Notes: generated by a model from the letters alone, not told the origin. 14,127 bases of DNA from Methanocalculus sp. (GCF_030651615.1 NZ_JAUSCG010000057.1:1-14127); one strand, 5' to 3'. Shown: positions 1 to 7,808, counted from the first letter of the stretch. A program made the numbers and translations.

Positions 1-861
1 TCGTTTATGTACCGTGAAGGGTTCCTGCATATCACCACACCAAAGGTCGTTGCGGCTGCTACAGAAGGCGGTACCGAGCTCTTCCCGATCGCATACTTTG
101 AGAAGGAGGCGTTCTTAAACCAGAGCCCTCAGCTGTACAAACAGATGATGATGGCAGCAGGGTGTGAGAAGGTCTTTGAGATAGGGCCGATCTTCCGTGC
201 GGAAGAACATAACACAGTCCGGCATCTGAATGAGGCGACCTCCATCGATATCGAGGTCTCATTTGCAGATCATGAAGATGTGATGCAGACACTTGAACAG
301 CTGATGCATGAGATCTACACTTCTGTTGCGGATGACTGTTCCGACCAGCTTGCACTCCTTGGTATCAACGATCTCCAGATACCTGATGCGAGACTCCCCC
401 GTCTCCCCTACTCTGAGGCGATTGAGATCGCAGGCAAAAAGAGCGAGGAGCCGATCGCATATGGTGATGACCTCGGAACGGCATCTGAGCGTGCCATCGG
501 TGAGGAGATGGGGACCCACTACTTCGTCACCGAATGGCCGACTGCAATCCGCCCGTACTATGCGATGCCATCGAAAGCCGACCCGACGATCTGCAACGCC
601 TTTGACCTGATGCACCCAAGGATGGAACTCTCGTCCGGTGCAGAGCGGTGCCATATCTATGACCAGCTGATTACGCAGATTCAGTCAAAAGGACTCTCTC
701 CGGAGAGTTTTGAGTTCTATCTTAAACCATTCCAGTATGGGATGCCGCCTCATGCAGGATGGGGGCTTGGGGTTGAGCGGCTCGTCATGACGATCTGCAA
801 CCTTCAGAATATCCGTGAGGCGGTCCTCTTCCCGCGTGACCGCCACCGTGTTACACCATAA
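1..861 (+). CDS. aspS: Aspartyl-tRNA synthetase, C-terminal part (5' end outside window)
   Basis: Class II aminoacyl-tRNA synthetase that charges tRNA with aspartate in the cytoplasm; archaeal enzymes may also charge tRNA-Asn. The reading frame is open from base 1, so the start lies upstream. Counting from the ATG at base 7, the class II motif 2 region is at about residues 57-76 (FEIGPIFRAEE, then HLNE), and motif 3 is at 251-261 (GWGLGVERLVM, with the ATP-binding Arg258). The C-terminus LFPRDRHRVTP is typical of archaeal/eukaryotic-type AspRS. The family is about 430-440 residues long, so roughly 150 N-terminal residues, including the anticodon-binding OB fold, are missing. Whether it is discriminating or non-discriminating cannot be judged without that part. 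The methionine synthase gene starts 6 bp after the stop, so the two are probably cotranscribed. Confidence 0.96.
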   Translation, partial: SFMYREGFLHITTPKVVAAATEGGTELFPIAYFEKEAFLNQSPQLYKQMMMAAGCEKVFEIGPIFRAEEHNTVRHLNEATSIDIEVSFADHEDVMQTLEQLMHEIYTSVADDCSDQLALLGINDLQIPDARLPRLPYSEAIEIAGKKSEEPIAYGDDLGTASERAIGEEMGTHYFVTEWPTAIRPYYAMPSKADPTICNAFDLMHPRMELSSGAERCHIYDQLITQIQSKGLSPESFEFYLKPFQYGMPPHAGWGLGVERLVMTICNLQNIREAVLFPRDRHRVTP

Positions 862-867
862 ACGATT

Positions 868-1779
868 ATGTCAGCCCAGCGATTCGATCCCGGTATCCTC
901 CTCCCGACGACGGTTGTAGGAAGCTTTCCCGCAGTGAAAGGAAGTGGTCTTGGCACACTGCTTGATCCCTATAAGCATGCGGTCAGGTTTGCGGTAGCTG
1001 AGCAGATCCGTGCCGGAGTCGATATCATCTCAGACGGGCAGGTGCGGGAAGGGATGGTGAAGGCGTTTACCGGGAAGCTTCCCGGCATCCGTGACGACAC
1101 CGTCATATCCCATGTAGGAGCAGCATCGGGCGGGATCACCGTCTCAGATACACAGTATGCGCTGACACAGACGAAGAGGGTAAAGGGTATCCTGACTGGC
1201 CCCTCATCGATTGCCCATGCACTCAGGATCGCAACACCCGGGTACCGGAACCGGAACGAACTGATCCTCGATCTGGCACGAGCACTCGCTTTCGAGGGTC
1301 GTGCTCTTGCAGATGCCGGAGTGAGTATGATCCAGATCGATGAGCCGATCCTCTCGACCGGTGTTGCCGACCTGAATACGGCAGCAGAGGCGATTATGAT
1401 CATTGCAGAAACGGTCCCTCTCCCGGTCTGCCTGCATGTCTGCGGGCCCCTTGAAACGATCATCGATCCCCTCCTCCGCCTCCCGATAGCCATTCTGGAT
1501 ATCGAGGCGGCGACACAGCCTGAGAATCTTGAGATCTTCTCGGGAAGAGATCTGCACGGGAAGATGGTCGGATGCGGGTGTGTCGCCTCTTCTGATCATG
1601 AGGTCGAGTCGGTTGATCTGATCAAAAAACGGATCGAGGCGTGTATCGATCTCTTCTCACCCGAGACGATCCTGATCGACCCGGACTGCGGACTCCGGAT
1701 GCATACACCGGAAGGGGCGTTTGCAAAGCTCTCCCGGATGTGTGAGGCGGTCAGGCTGGTGAGGGGAGAGTATCAGTAG
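868..1779 (+). CDS. Core methionine synthase (MetE C-terminal-domain type, MesA-like)
   Basis: Zinc-dependent methyltransferase of 303 residues that methylates homocysteine to methionine. It corresponds to the C-terminal catalytic half of MetE without the N-terminal half. The start LLPTTVVGSFP (residues 11-21) is the usual opening of the family. The zinc ligands are visible: His190 and Cys192 (CLHVCG), Glu213 (DIEAA) and Cys274 (DPDCGLR). Substrate-side acidic motifs DGQVREGM (57-63) and IDEPIL (157-162) are also present. Methanogen members of this group (MesA) are thought to take the methyl group from a corrinoid protein rather than from methyl-folate; assignment to MesA here is inferred from context. 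The ATG at 868 has no obvious Shine-Dalgarno sequence, so translation may depend on termination of aspS 6 bp upstream. It converges with the KaiC-like gene. Confidence 0.9.
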   Translation: MSAQRFDPGILLPTTVVGSFPAVKGSGLGTLLDPYKHAVRFAVAEQIRAGVDIISDGQVREGMVKAFTGKLPGIRDDTVISHVGAASGGITVSDTQYALTQTKRVKGILTGPSSIAHALRIATPGYRNRNELILDLARALAFEGRALADAGVSMIQIDEPILSTGVADLNTAAEAIMIIAETVPLPVCLHVCGPLETIIDPLLRLPIAILDIEAATQPENLEIFSGRDLHGKMVGCGCVASSDHEVESVDLIKKRIEACIDLFSPETILIDPDCGLRMHTPEGAFAKLSRMCEAVRLVRGEYQ

Positions 1780-1781
1780 TC

Positions 1782-1813
1782 AGGGGATTTCTCTCCCAGC
1801 CTGTTCATCCCCT
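1782..1813. repeat. Inverted repeat in the convergent intergenic gap
   Basis: The 36-bp gap between the convergent methionine synthase and KaiC-like genes holds a 7-bp inverted repeat, AGGGGAT (1782-1788) and ATCCCCT (1807-1813), with an 18-base loop rich in C and T. It could act on transcripts from either side as a 3'-end structure. There is no strong T-tract, so a terminator role is only a guess. Confidence 0.35.
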
Positions 1814-1815
1814 CT

Positions 1816-2394
1816 TCATACTACCCTTGATGTCGTCGAGAGCTCTATTCCCTCCGCGGTGATGACAAAGGGGATCATCCGATCCACAATCCGCATACCA
1901 CGATACTTCATAATGACAAGTCTCCGCTCAATCTGAGACTGGTGAACCTCTGATCTGAGATTAATAATGATATCTGCCTGCCGAAAGATCTGCATCTCTT
2001 CAATAGGAAGATGAAGGCCTTCATAGAATGTGCAGAGAAGACAACCCCCTTTCGCCCTGAATACTTCTGTTGCCACAGTGAGGAGGCGGGTTGCCTGTGA
2101 TACACCCCTATCGAGGATCACTGACGAAAGTGAGTCGAGAACGGTGGTAGTGCCCCTGATATCATTGGCGATATCTTCTATTGATAATCCGGCTGCCGGG
2201 ATCATCCCATTCCGTGCCTCTTCATCGAGGATCAGATAAGGTCCGCCTGTTGCCTTCGCAAACTGGGCAGCAAGGATATCAAGTCCCGATGTCGGGGAGC
2301 CATAGATGATGATCCTGCTCCCCGGACGGTATCCGCCGCCGATGACCGAATCAAGACCCGGAACACCGCTCGTTCTCATCTCTGGCTCTTCCAT
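1816..2394 (-). CDS. KaiC-like/RecA-superfamily protein with degenerate P-loop
   Basis: A 192-residue single-domain protein of the KaiC/RadA-like family. The opening MRTSGVPGLDSVIGGGYRPGSRIIIYGSP (residues 6-34) matches the usual start of a KaiC domain. A Walker B-like strand ends in VLDSLS (85-90, Asp87). The end, with an ADIIINL strand (140-146) and MKYRG (162-166) followed by PFVIT, is also typical. The nucleotide-binding loop is broken: GSPTSGLD (32-39) has Leu and Asp where the family has Lys and Thr/Ser, so ATP hydrolysis is unlikely. A longer frame begins at 2421, but the ATG at 2394 is preceded by AGGTG at 7-base spacing and avoids overlap with the ecfT stop, so it is preferred. It is the last gene of the acyl-CoA ligase/ECF operon. 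Its role is unknown; sensing or scaffolding is possible. Confidence 0.82.
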   Translation of the reverse strand: MEEPEMRTSGVPGLDSVIGGGYRPGSRIIIYGSPTSGLDILAAQFAKATGGPYLILDEEARNGMIPAAGLSIEDIANDIRGTTTVLDSLSSVILDRGVSQATRLLTVATEVFRAKGGCLLCTFYEGLHLPIEEMQIFRQADIIINLRSEVHQSQIERRLVIMKYRGMRIVDRMIPFVITAEGIELSTTSRVV

Positions 2395-2404
2395 TTTTAT
2401 ACAC

Positions 2405-3187
2405 CTACAGGATCTGGACACCTGCTATCACTGCTGCAAGGGCCACCGCAGAGAGGATGACAATGGCATCAAGGGAACCAAACACGATCTTTTCGGTCTG
2501 TGCCCTCCCCCGCCGGTATCCACGCATATCGATCGTCAGCCCAAGCGTATCAGCCTTTCCAAGAGAGTTTAAGATCAGTGGGAGGATGACCGGGCGAAGA
2601 CCCCGTATCTTACCCATCATTCCATCACCGGGGGAGTATCCGCGTGCAAGCTGTGCTTCACTGATCCGGATTCCCTCCCTCTGAAGGGTCGGGATGAACC
2701 GGAGCGCGATGAGGAACATCAGGGTGTAGTCGATCGGCATCTTCAGCTGCCGGAGCGTGGTGACGAGTTCTCCCGGTTTTGTCGAGACGACGAGGAGCTG
2801 GAATGCAAAGAGCATCACAGCAAACCGGAGCGAGAGGATCGTTCCAAACAGGAGTGCACCGGTCGTCACCGGGAGAGCTCCTCCGATGAACGGAATGCCT
2901 GAGGGGATGAGGGTGAAGATGACCTCACCTCCATGCATCGTCAGGACCGTAAAGAGGACGAGCATCAGACCGAGGACGAGGAGGAGCGGGATCTGTTCGG
3001 TGAGACCCCGCCCAAGACCTGCTGCCCATGCAGCAAGGAAGACGACCAGAAGCAGTACTGCTAACAGGATGAGATCACTGGTCAGGACTGCAAGCAGGAC
3101 GATGATGATAGTGAAGAGGAGTTTTGTAAAGGGATGTACCCGGTGAAAGATTCCGTCTCCGGGGATATACTGCATAATCTCCTGCAT
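2405..3187 (-). CDS. ecfT: ECF transporter transmembrane component EcfT (CbiQ family)
   Basis: Membrane scaffold of an energy-coupling factor importer, linking the ATPases to the substrate-binding S subunit. The 260 residues fit the family. Hydrophobic segments lie at about 22-38, 39-57, 67-84, 105-135 and 239-258. Two coupling-helix signatures are seen: AQLARG (178-183) and DMRGYR (220-225), the Ala-Arg-Gly-type motifs that contact the ATPases. The start at 3187 has a strong ribosome binding site, AGGAGGT, 7 bases upstream; this site lies inside the last codons of the preceding ATPase gene. The stop codon itself forms part of the AGGTG site of the downstream KaiC-like gene. It sits in an operon with S and A components, so a dedicated (group I-like) ECF system is likely. 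Confidence 0.92.
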   Translation of the reverse strand: MQEIMQYIPGDGIFHRVHPFTKLLFTIIIVLLAVLTSDLILLAVLLLVVFLAAWAAGLGRGLTEQIPLLLVLGLMLVLFTVLTMHGGEVIFTLIPSGIPFIGGALPVTTGALLFGTILSLRFAVMLFAFQLLVVSTKPGELVTTLRQLKMPIDYTLMFLIALRFIPTLQREGIRISEAQLARGYSPGDGMMGKIRGLRPVILPLILNSLGKADTLGLTIDMRGYRRGRAQTEKIVFGSLDAIVILSAVALAAVIAGVQIL

Positions 3188-3190
3188 TTT

Positions 3191-4588
3191 TTATACCTCC
3201 TGAGAAGAGATGAAACGGCCGTTACTCATCTTCATCACACGATCAGCAAATGCGGTTGCAAGACCTGGATTATGCGTGATCATCACAATGCCATGCCCTT
3301 CATCCGCAAGCCTCATCAGAATTTCCATGATCTGAAGTGATTCTGCAAGATCAAGCCCTGTTGTAGGCTCATCAAGGACAAAGACCTCCTGATCCATCGC
3401 AATAACACAGGCGAGGGCGAGCCGCTGCCGCTCGCCACGGGAGAGATGCCGGGGATTTGTATCCTCCCTTCCGGCAAGCCCGACCTCAGCGAGGACCGAC
3501 CCGATACAGTGTACGTCTGTCCCGATATTCTTCAGCCCAAATGCAATCTCTTTGTGTACGGTATCTTCAAAGAGCATGGTATCGGGGTTCTGGAAGACGA
3601 GGCCGGTATGACGGGAGAGGGTCGAGATGGACTGGCCGTTGCAGACGGATCCTTTGATCCGAAGTGTCCCCTCGGTCGGCTTGAGGAGACCGTTGAAGTG
3701 TTTGACGAGTGTGGTTTTCCCTGAGCCATTTTCGCCGACAATAGCGACGATCTCGCCGCTACGAAGGGTAAAGTTGACTCCATCAACGGCACGGTGATCT
3801 CCGTAACAATGTACAAGATCCTGTGCTTCGATGAAGAGTTCACCCCCGCGAGCTCCGGATCGTTTCGTGATCGGAGGGAGCTTCTCCTGAATCCGGCGGG
3901 ATACTTCGGCCGGAGTGCCGGATGCGGTGATCTGCCCGTCTTCAATGAGCAGGCAGGCATCAGCAAATGCAGCCGCTTCGTCGATCATATGCTCAACAAG
4001 TACGATCGTTCTGCCAAGGTCCGCAAGCTGCCTCAGGATAGAGAAGACAACGTTTCTCGCCTCGGCATCCAGCTCGGATGTTGCCTCGTCCAGGATAAGA
4101 ACCGCTGAATCAAGTGCAAGTGTTGCTGCAATCGCCGCCTTCTGCTTCTGTCCTCCGGAGAGTGTATAGGGGGCACGTTCTTTGAGAGTGGCGATCTCAA
4201 GGAGGTCAAGGAGTCGTGTCAGCTCATTTTCAGCATCCATTCTGAGAAGACCCCTGTTCTCAAGGCTCGTCATCACCTCTTCACCGACAGTGGTGAAGAT
4301 CAGCTGGGCATCGGCATCATCAAAGACCATCGAGACGTCATGAGAGAGCTCCTCGATCCCTTTGTATGCCATGATGTCCCTGCCGGCGATTGTAATCGTT
4401 CCGGTCGCCTTTCCCGTATAGACATGGGAGAGGATACCGGCCATTGCACGGCAGAGGGTGGTCTTGCCTGAACCTGACGGGCCGGTGAGGATCGTCATTG
4501 ACCCTTTCGGAAGTGAGAGAGAGATGTTTTTGAGGACCGGGATATCCCGGTTCCGATAGGTGTACGTGAGGTCTTCTATCCTGATCAT
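3191..4588 (-). CDS. ecfA: Fused double ECF transporter ATPase (EcfA-EcfA')
   Basis: Single 465-residue polypeptide with two complete ABC ATPase domains, powering the ECF importer. Domain 1: Walker A GPSGSGKT (36-43), signature LSGGQ (143-147), Walker B VLILDEAT with Glu168, and H-loop His200. Domain 2: Walker A GENGSGKT (285-292), Q-loop Gln333 in VFQNPD, signature LSRGERQ (382-388), Walker B VFVLDEPTTGLD with Glu407, and H-loop His439. In domain 1 the Q-loop reads VFDDADAQ, with Asp90 in the place of Gln, so the two halves are not equivalent. The ATG at 4588 follows the ecfS stop by 3 bp and has GAGGT 5 bases upstream inside the ecfS end. Substrate specificity comes from the S subunit, not from this protein. 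Confidence 0.94.
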   Translation of the reverse strand: MIRIEDLTYTYRNRDIPVLKNISLSLPKGSMTILTGPSGSGKTTLCRAMAGILSHVYTGKATGTITIAGRDIMAYKGIEELSHDVSMVFDDADAQLIFTTVGEEVMTSLENRGLLRMDAENELTRLLDLLEIATLKERAPYTLSGGQKQKAAIAATLALDSAVLILDEATSELDAEARNVVFSILRQLADLGRTIVLVEHMIDEAAAFADACLLIEDGQITASGTPAEVSRRIQEKLPPITKRSGARGGELFIEAQDLVHCYGDHRAVDGVNFTLRSGEIVAIVGENGSGKTTLVKHFNGLLKPTEGTLRIKGSVCNGQSISTLSRHTGLVFQNPDTMLFEDTVHKEIAFGLKNIGTDVHCIGSVLAEVGLAGREDTNPRHLSRGERQRLALACVIAMDQEVFVLDEPTTGLDLAESLQIMEILMRLADEGHGIVMITHNPGLATAFADRVMKMSNGRFISSQEV

Positions 4589-4591
4589 CGG

Positions 4592-5116
4592 TTACCTCTC
4601 AAGGATCCGTGATGCAGCCGGGTAGAGCATCGAGACGATGATGCCGTTCACCACTGCGGTGATGACGACGATCGGAACAACTGCCATCACAAACCCGCTT
4701 AAGGTGACCGCCTGTGCAAGCATACCCGGCGCTGCGAGGAGGAGGACGACGACAACCCCCACAAAGGAGAGGCCAGATGCGAGGGTGGCAACAAGAGCCG
4801 TAATTCCTGGTGCTGCAATCTTCAGCCTGTCTTTTAAGGCCATAAAGACCAGAATACAGACGACCGCACCGATAGGCTCGGATATGAGGTTTGCAGGCGG
4901 GAAGATCGAATGGCTGATCAGTGCCGATATGAGACCTGCAATGACACCGATTCCAAGTGCCTCGCTGATCTTTGGAACGACCAGGATTATTGCAAGTGAG
5001 TAGAACGCAATAACCAGGTTTGCGACAATTGGCCCCGGTATGACGAGTGACATATACCGGACGATGGCTCCTGCTGCAAGCAGGATGCCGACAAGTGCTA
5101 TATCTCTTGATTTCAT
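4592..5116 (-). CDS. ECF transporter S component, possibly TrpP-like
   Basis: A 174-residue integral membrane protein with about six hydrophobic segments (roughly 7-24, 30-48, 53-69, 82-95, 103-128 and 140-165). Its size and position directly before a fused EcfA and EcfT make it the substrate-binding S component. The middle, with GVIAGLISAL (57-66) followed by PPANLISEPIGA (73-84), resembles the motif recalled for the TrpP tryptophan-transporter family, which has almost the same length. This is a recollection and not an alignment, so the substrate is uncertain; other small-molecule S families are possible. The ATG at 5116 overlaps the acyl-CoA ligase stop as ATGA, with only a weak upstream GGGA, so translation is probably coupled to the ligase gene. 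This supports a substrate related to that enzyme. Confidence 0.8.
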   Translation of the reverse strand: MKSRDIALVGILLAAGAIVRYMSLVIPGPIVANLVIAFYSLAIILVVPKISEALGIGVIAGLISALISHSIFPPANLISEPIGAVVCILVFMALKDRLKIAAPGITALVATLASGLSFVGVVVVLLLAAPGMLAQAVTLSGFVMAVVPIVVITAVVNGIIVSMLYPAASRILER

Positions 5117-6633
5117 AATGATTCCCTGATATATTTTTCTCTGAGTGTTCTTCGCATCAGTTTCCAGCCGTTCATCCTCGGGAGGTGGGGCGTTATGATC
5201 ACGTCCCTTGGCACCTTGTATCCGGCAAGATGACTGCGGCAGTAGTCGATGATCTCTTCTGGAGAGGGGGTTGCACCCTCTCTTGGAACGATAGCGGCTA
5301 TCGGGCGTTCACCCTGTCTTGTATCGGGGATACCGAATATGGCGGCATCAGCGATATCGGGATGGCGGAGGAGGACACTCTCGACCTCGGTCGGGTAAAT
5401 CTTCCAACCCGACATGATGATCATATCCTTCTTCCGGTCTGTTATCGAGAGCCTGCCTTCCGAATCGATGTACCCGATATCGCCGGTTAAAAACCAGCCG
5501 GACGGGAGGAATGACTCTGCTGTTTCTTCCGGCATCCCATAGTACCCAAGGGCGACCGCAGGGCCACGGAGGGCAATCTCCCCTTCTTCTCCATCAGGAA
5601 GATGGATTGAAGGGTCCTGTGTATCCACGATCCTGACTTCCGAATACCCGACCGGATGGCCGACTGAGAGGAACCGGTCAGCAAAGGGATAATCTTCTGC
5701 CCGGATCGCAGTCCCCGTCCCAACGACGATCGTCTCCGAGAGGCCGTATGCATTGATGATCGGGATAGAGAACCGTTCATGGAACGGTCTCCAGACCTCG
5801 GGATGGAGGGGGCCACCACCGGATATGATCTCGCGGACCGTCGCAAGACGGTCTTCTGTCCCCGGCGGTGCTGCAAGGAGCGAGTGGATCACCGGCGGCA
5901 TCCCGGCTAGGACGGTGACACCATAGTCTTCTATGAGTTCGATGTAGCGCTCAAGGTCGAACCGCTCCATTGCAATGAAGGTTGCACCGGCCTTGAGTGC
6001 AGCTATTCCCCATGAGATCCCGACATGACCCATCGGATAGATCCCGAGGTACACATCATCGGGTTGGAGGCGGAGCACCTCAGCTTCGGCATCCAGAGCC
6101 GCCATCCATCCGCCATGCGTGAGCATTGCACCTTTTGGCCTTCCGGTCGTTCCGGAGGTATACTGGATCTGGGCGAGATCGGTTGGCGAGCAGTTCATGG
6201 GTGGTATCCATTCAACTGCGTCCCGCAGCACCGGCCAGGGGATGGTCTCGGCATTACCGGTTGAGATAATTGTGATGCCAGGTATGGTTTTGGCACCATC
6301 TGCCCCTTCAGGATCGGTGATGAGCAGTCTGCTCCCTGACTGGGCAAGGGCATAGGAGAGCTCCTCGTGTGTAGAGACCCGGTTCACCGGAACAGCCACT
6401 GCACCAAGACGCCATGCCGCAAAGTACGAGATGAGATACTCGGCGGAACTCTCCAGATAGATCGCAATCCGATCGCCACTGACAATTCCAAGCGATTGAA
6501 AGAGGTCAGCAAGGGCAGAAGTGGCATTCAGGAGGTCCCGCATCGTATACGACTCATCCTTTGAGGGGATGATCAGGACAGGCTTTGTTGATCGGGCCGC
6601 GCCTATATCGAGAAATGCGGTGACATTCGGCAT
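5113..6633 (-). CDS. AMP-forming acyl/aryl-CoA synthetase
   Basis: A 506-residue member of the ANL adenylating superfamily that activates a carboxylic acid to acyl-AMP and then to a CoA thioester. Visible core motifs: YTSGTTGRPKG (158-168, phosphate loop), NAYGLSE (294-300), TGD (383-385), DRKKDMIIMSGWKIYPTEVE starting at 399 (hinge and C-terminal domain), and LPRMNGWKLMRR near 484, which keeps the catalytic Lys491 although the Gly before it is replaced by Trp. Length and domains are complete. The acid substrate cannot be read from sequence. A longer frame begins with TTG at 6660; the ATG at 6633 is chosen because GGAG lies 8 bases before it. First gene of the operon with the ECF importer, overlapping the S component by 4 bp. 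A promoter with repeats lies just upstream. Confidence 0.92.
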   Translation of the reverse strand: MPNVTAFLDIGAARSTKPVLIIPSKDESYTMRDLLNATSALADLFQSLGIVSGDRIAIYLESSAEYLISYFAAWRLGAVAVPVNRVSTHEELSYALAQSGSRLLITDPEGADGAKTIPGITIISTGNAETIPWPVLRDAVEWIPPMNCSPTDLAQIQYTSGTTGRPKGAMLTHGGWMAALDAEAEVLRLQPDDVYLGIYPMGHVGISWGIAALKAGATFIAMERFDLERYIELIEDYGVTVLAGMPPVIHSLLAAPPGTEDRLATVREIISGGGPLHPEVWRPFHERFSIPIINAYGLSETIVVGTGTAIRAEDYPFADRFLSVGHPVGYSEVRIVDTQDPSIHLPDGEEGEIALRGPAVALGYYGMPEETAESFLPSGWFLTGDIGYIDSEGRLSITDRKKDMIIMSGWKIYPTEVESVLLRHPDIADAAIFGIPDTRQGERPIAAIVPREGATPSPEEIIDYCRSHLAGYKVPRDVIITPHLPRMNGWKLMRRTLREKYIRESL

Positions 6634-6652
6634 TGGGTGGTCTCCATGAGTG

Positions 6653-6690
6653 TAGTACAATGTATATATTTGTACAATTCACTTATAAAA
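6653..6690 (-). promoter_or_regulatory. Promoter and possible operator of the ligase/ECF operon
   Basis: Read on the minus strand, an archaeal TATA-like box TTTTATAAG lies at 6690-6682, which would place the start of transcription near 6660, about 25 bases before the ATG at 6633. Between box and gene are two GTACAAT direct repeats (plus-strand 6655-6661 and 6672-6678) spaced 17 bp. The second is part of the palindrome TTGTACAA (6670-6677) and contains TGTACA, the core site reported for the TrpY regulator of Methanothermobacter. A repressor bound here would cover the transcription start. The TATA assignment and regulator identity are inference. Confidence 0.5.
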
Positions 6691-6701
6691 GAACCCTTTT
6701 C

Positions 6702-7808
6702 TTAGACGGATCTCAGGAGTTTTCGCCGCTGTGCAATACCGAATCCGCAGATCACGCGGACTGATTGTGGAAATGAGCAGTCAAGTGCATGGTCGCCCGA
6801 GTCGATATGAAGATCCGGTGTCGCCCTGAGTTTGCTCTCTGTAGCAACGATGATGATCTTTTCATATCCAATCTGCTTCAGGACAGCAGGAGAGACGACC
6901 TGTGTTCCCCGCCCGATGACAAAGCCCTGTGCCCCGATCGGGCTGATGATCAGACGGGTATCCGTATGATCATGTAAGAATGCAAGCAATGATCGTTCAT
7001 TCAGATCAGCCAGAGAGATGGTGCCATCTGCATAGGCATCAAATCCAAGGAGGGTCTTTGGAAGGCCCATCTCTTCTGCAATCGCCCCGGTCGTCGATCC
7101 CGGACCAAGGATGAAGGGGCGGCCTGAGGCGAGGACACCTGCCATGAACCGTGCAATATCCCGCCTCTCCCGGTCTTCATCCAGATACCCAAAAAAGGTC
7201 TCTTTCGCATGCTGGACAAAGCCCCGGAGGAACGGGGTGCGTGCAATCCCATAGAGACGGGAGGTGAGGAGGCCGTTTCGGTATGCCTCCTCATCGATAT
7301 CCAGCACCTCGGCATCACGGAGAGGAAGAGTGCCTGCCTCACGGATCAGTGCGGCAGCTGCGATCGGATCTGTTGCAAAGACGGCTGAGTACATCTTCAC
7401 ACCAGCCGGAATGCCGAGGATCGGAAGAGATTGTCCGACTGCGGAGAGGACGTCACGGGCTGTTCCGTCACCGCCTGCAAAGATGATGATATCAGCACCT
7501 GCTTCTGCGATCTCTTTACAGGCGGCTATCGTATCCTCTGCGGTTGTCGGATCACTGCACCGGTACAGAATGGTATAATCGCTCATCCCACAGTCGGTGA
7601 GAGCGTCTGCTCCCATTGCACCGGAGGCGGTTAAGAAGTGAAGGGGGTCATCCCGGAGGAGAGAGAGGGTCTCTTCCGCCCGAATTCCGGCTTTTGGTAC
7701 TGCCCCCTGTTCACGTGCTTCTGTAGAGAGGCCATCGGTTCCCTTCAGCCCGACAGTACCCCCAAGGCCTGCGATCGGATTGATCACAAGCCCGATCTTC
7801 CTCTTCAT
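6702..7808 (-). CDS. ATP-NAD kinase-like protein (COG3199 type)
   Basis: A 368-residue cytoplasmic protein of the NAD kinase/diacylglycerol kinase fold. It begins with MKRKIGLVINPIAGLGG, the usual N-terminal strand and glycine turn, and has the nucleotide-binding motif FAGGDGTARD (110-119). The later GFVIGRGTQVVSP (295-307) is also in keeping with the COG3199 group of predicted polyphosphate/ATP-NAD kinases. It is longer than classical NAD kinases (about 250-300 residues), and the true substrate of this group is not settled to my knowledge. A frame start at 7862 exists but would overlap trpB2 by 58 bp; the ATG at 7808 gives an ATGA overlap and places the NPIAG motif at the expected N-terminus. 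Translation is probably coupled to trpB2, as GAGG abuts the ATG. Confidence 0.85.
   Translation of the reverse strand: MKRKIGLVINPIAGLGGTVGLKGTDGLSTEAREQGAVPKAGIRAEETLSLLRDDPLHFLTASGAMGADALTDCGMSDYTILYRCSDPTTAEDTIAACKEIAEAGADIIIFAGGDGTARDVLSAVGQSLPILGIPAGVKMYSAVFATDPIAAAALIREAGTLPLRDAEVLDIDEEAYRNGLLTSRLYGIARTPFLRGFVQHAKETFFGYLDEDRERRDIARFMAGVLASGRPFILGPGSTTGAIAEEMGLPKTLLGFDAYADGTISLADLNERSLLAFLHDHTDTRLIISPIGAQGFVIGRGTQVVSPAVLKQIGYEKIIIVATESKLRATPDLHIDSGDHALDCSFPQSVRVICGFGIAQRRKLLRSV

Noticed and set aside
3191..4588. Two separate ABC ATPase genes
   Set aside because: The frame is continuous through a linker at about residues 230-250 with no internal start preceded by a ribosome binding site, so it is a true fusion.
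6653..6690. Riboswitch upstream of the ligase/ECF operon
   Set aside because: The predicted leader is only about 25 bases, too short for a known aptamer.
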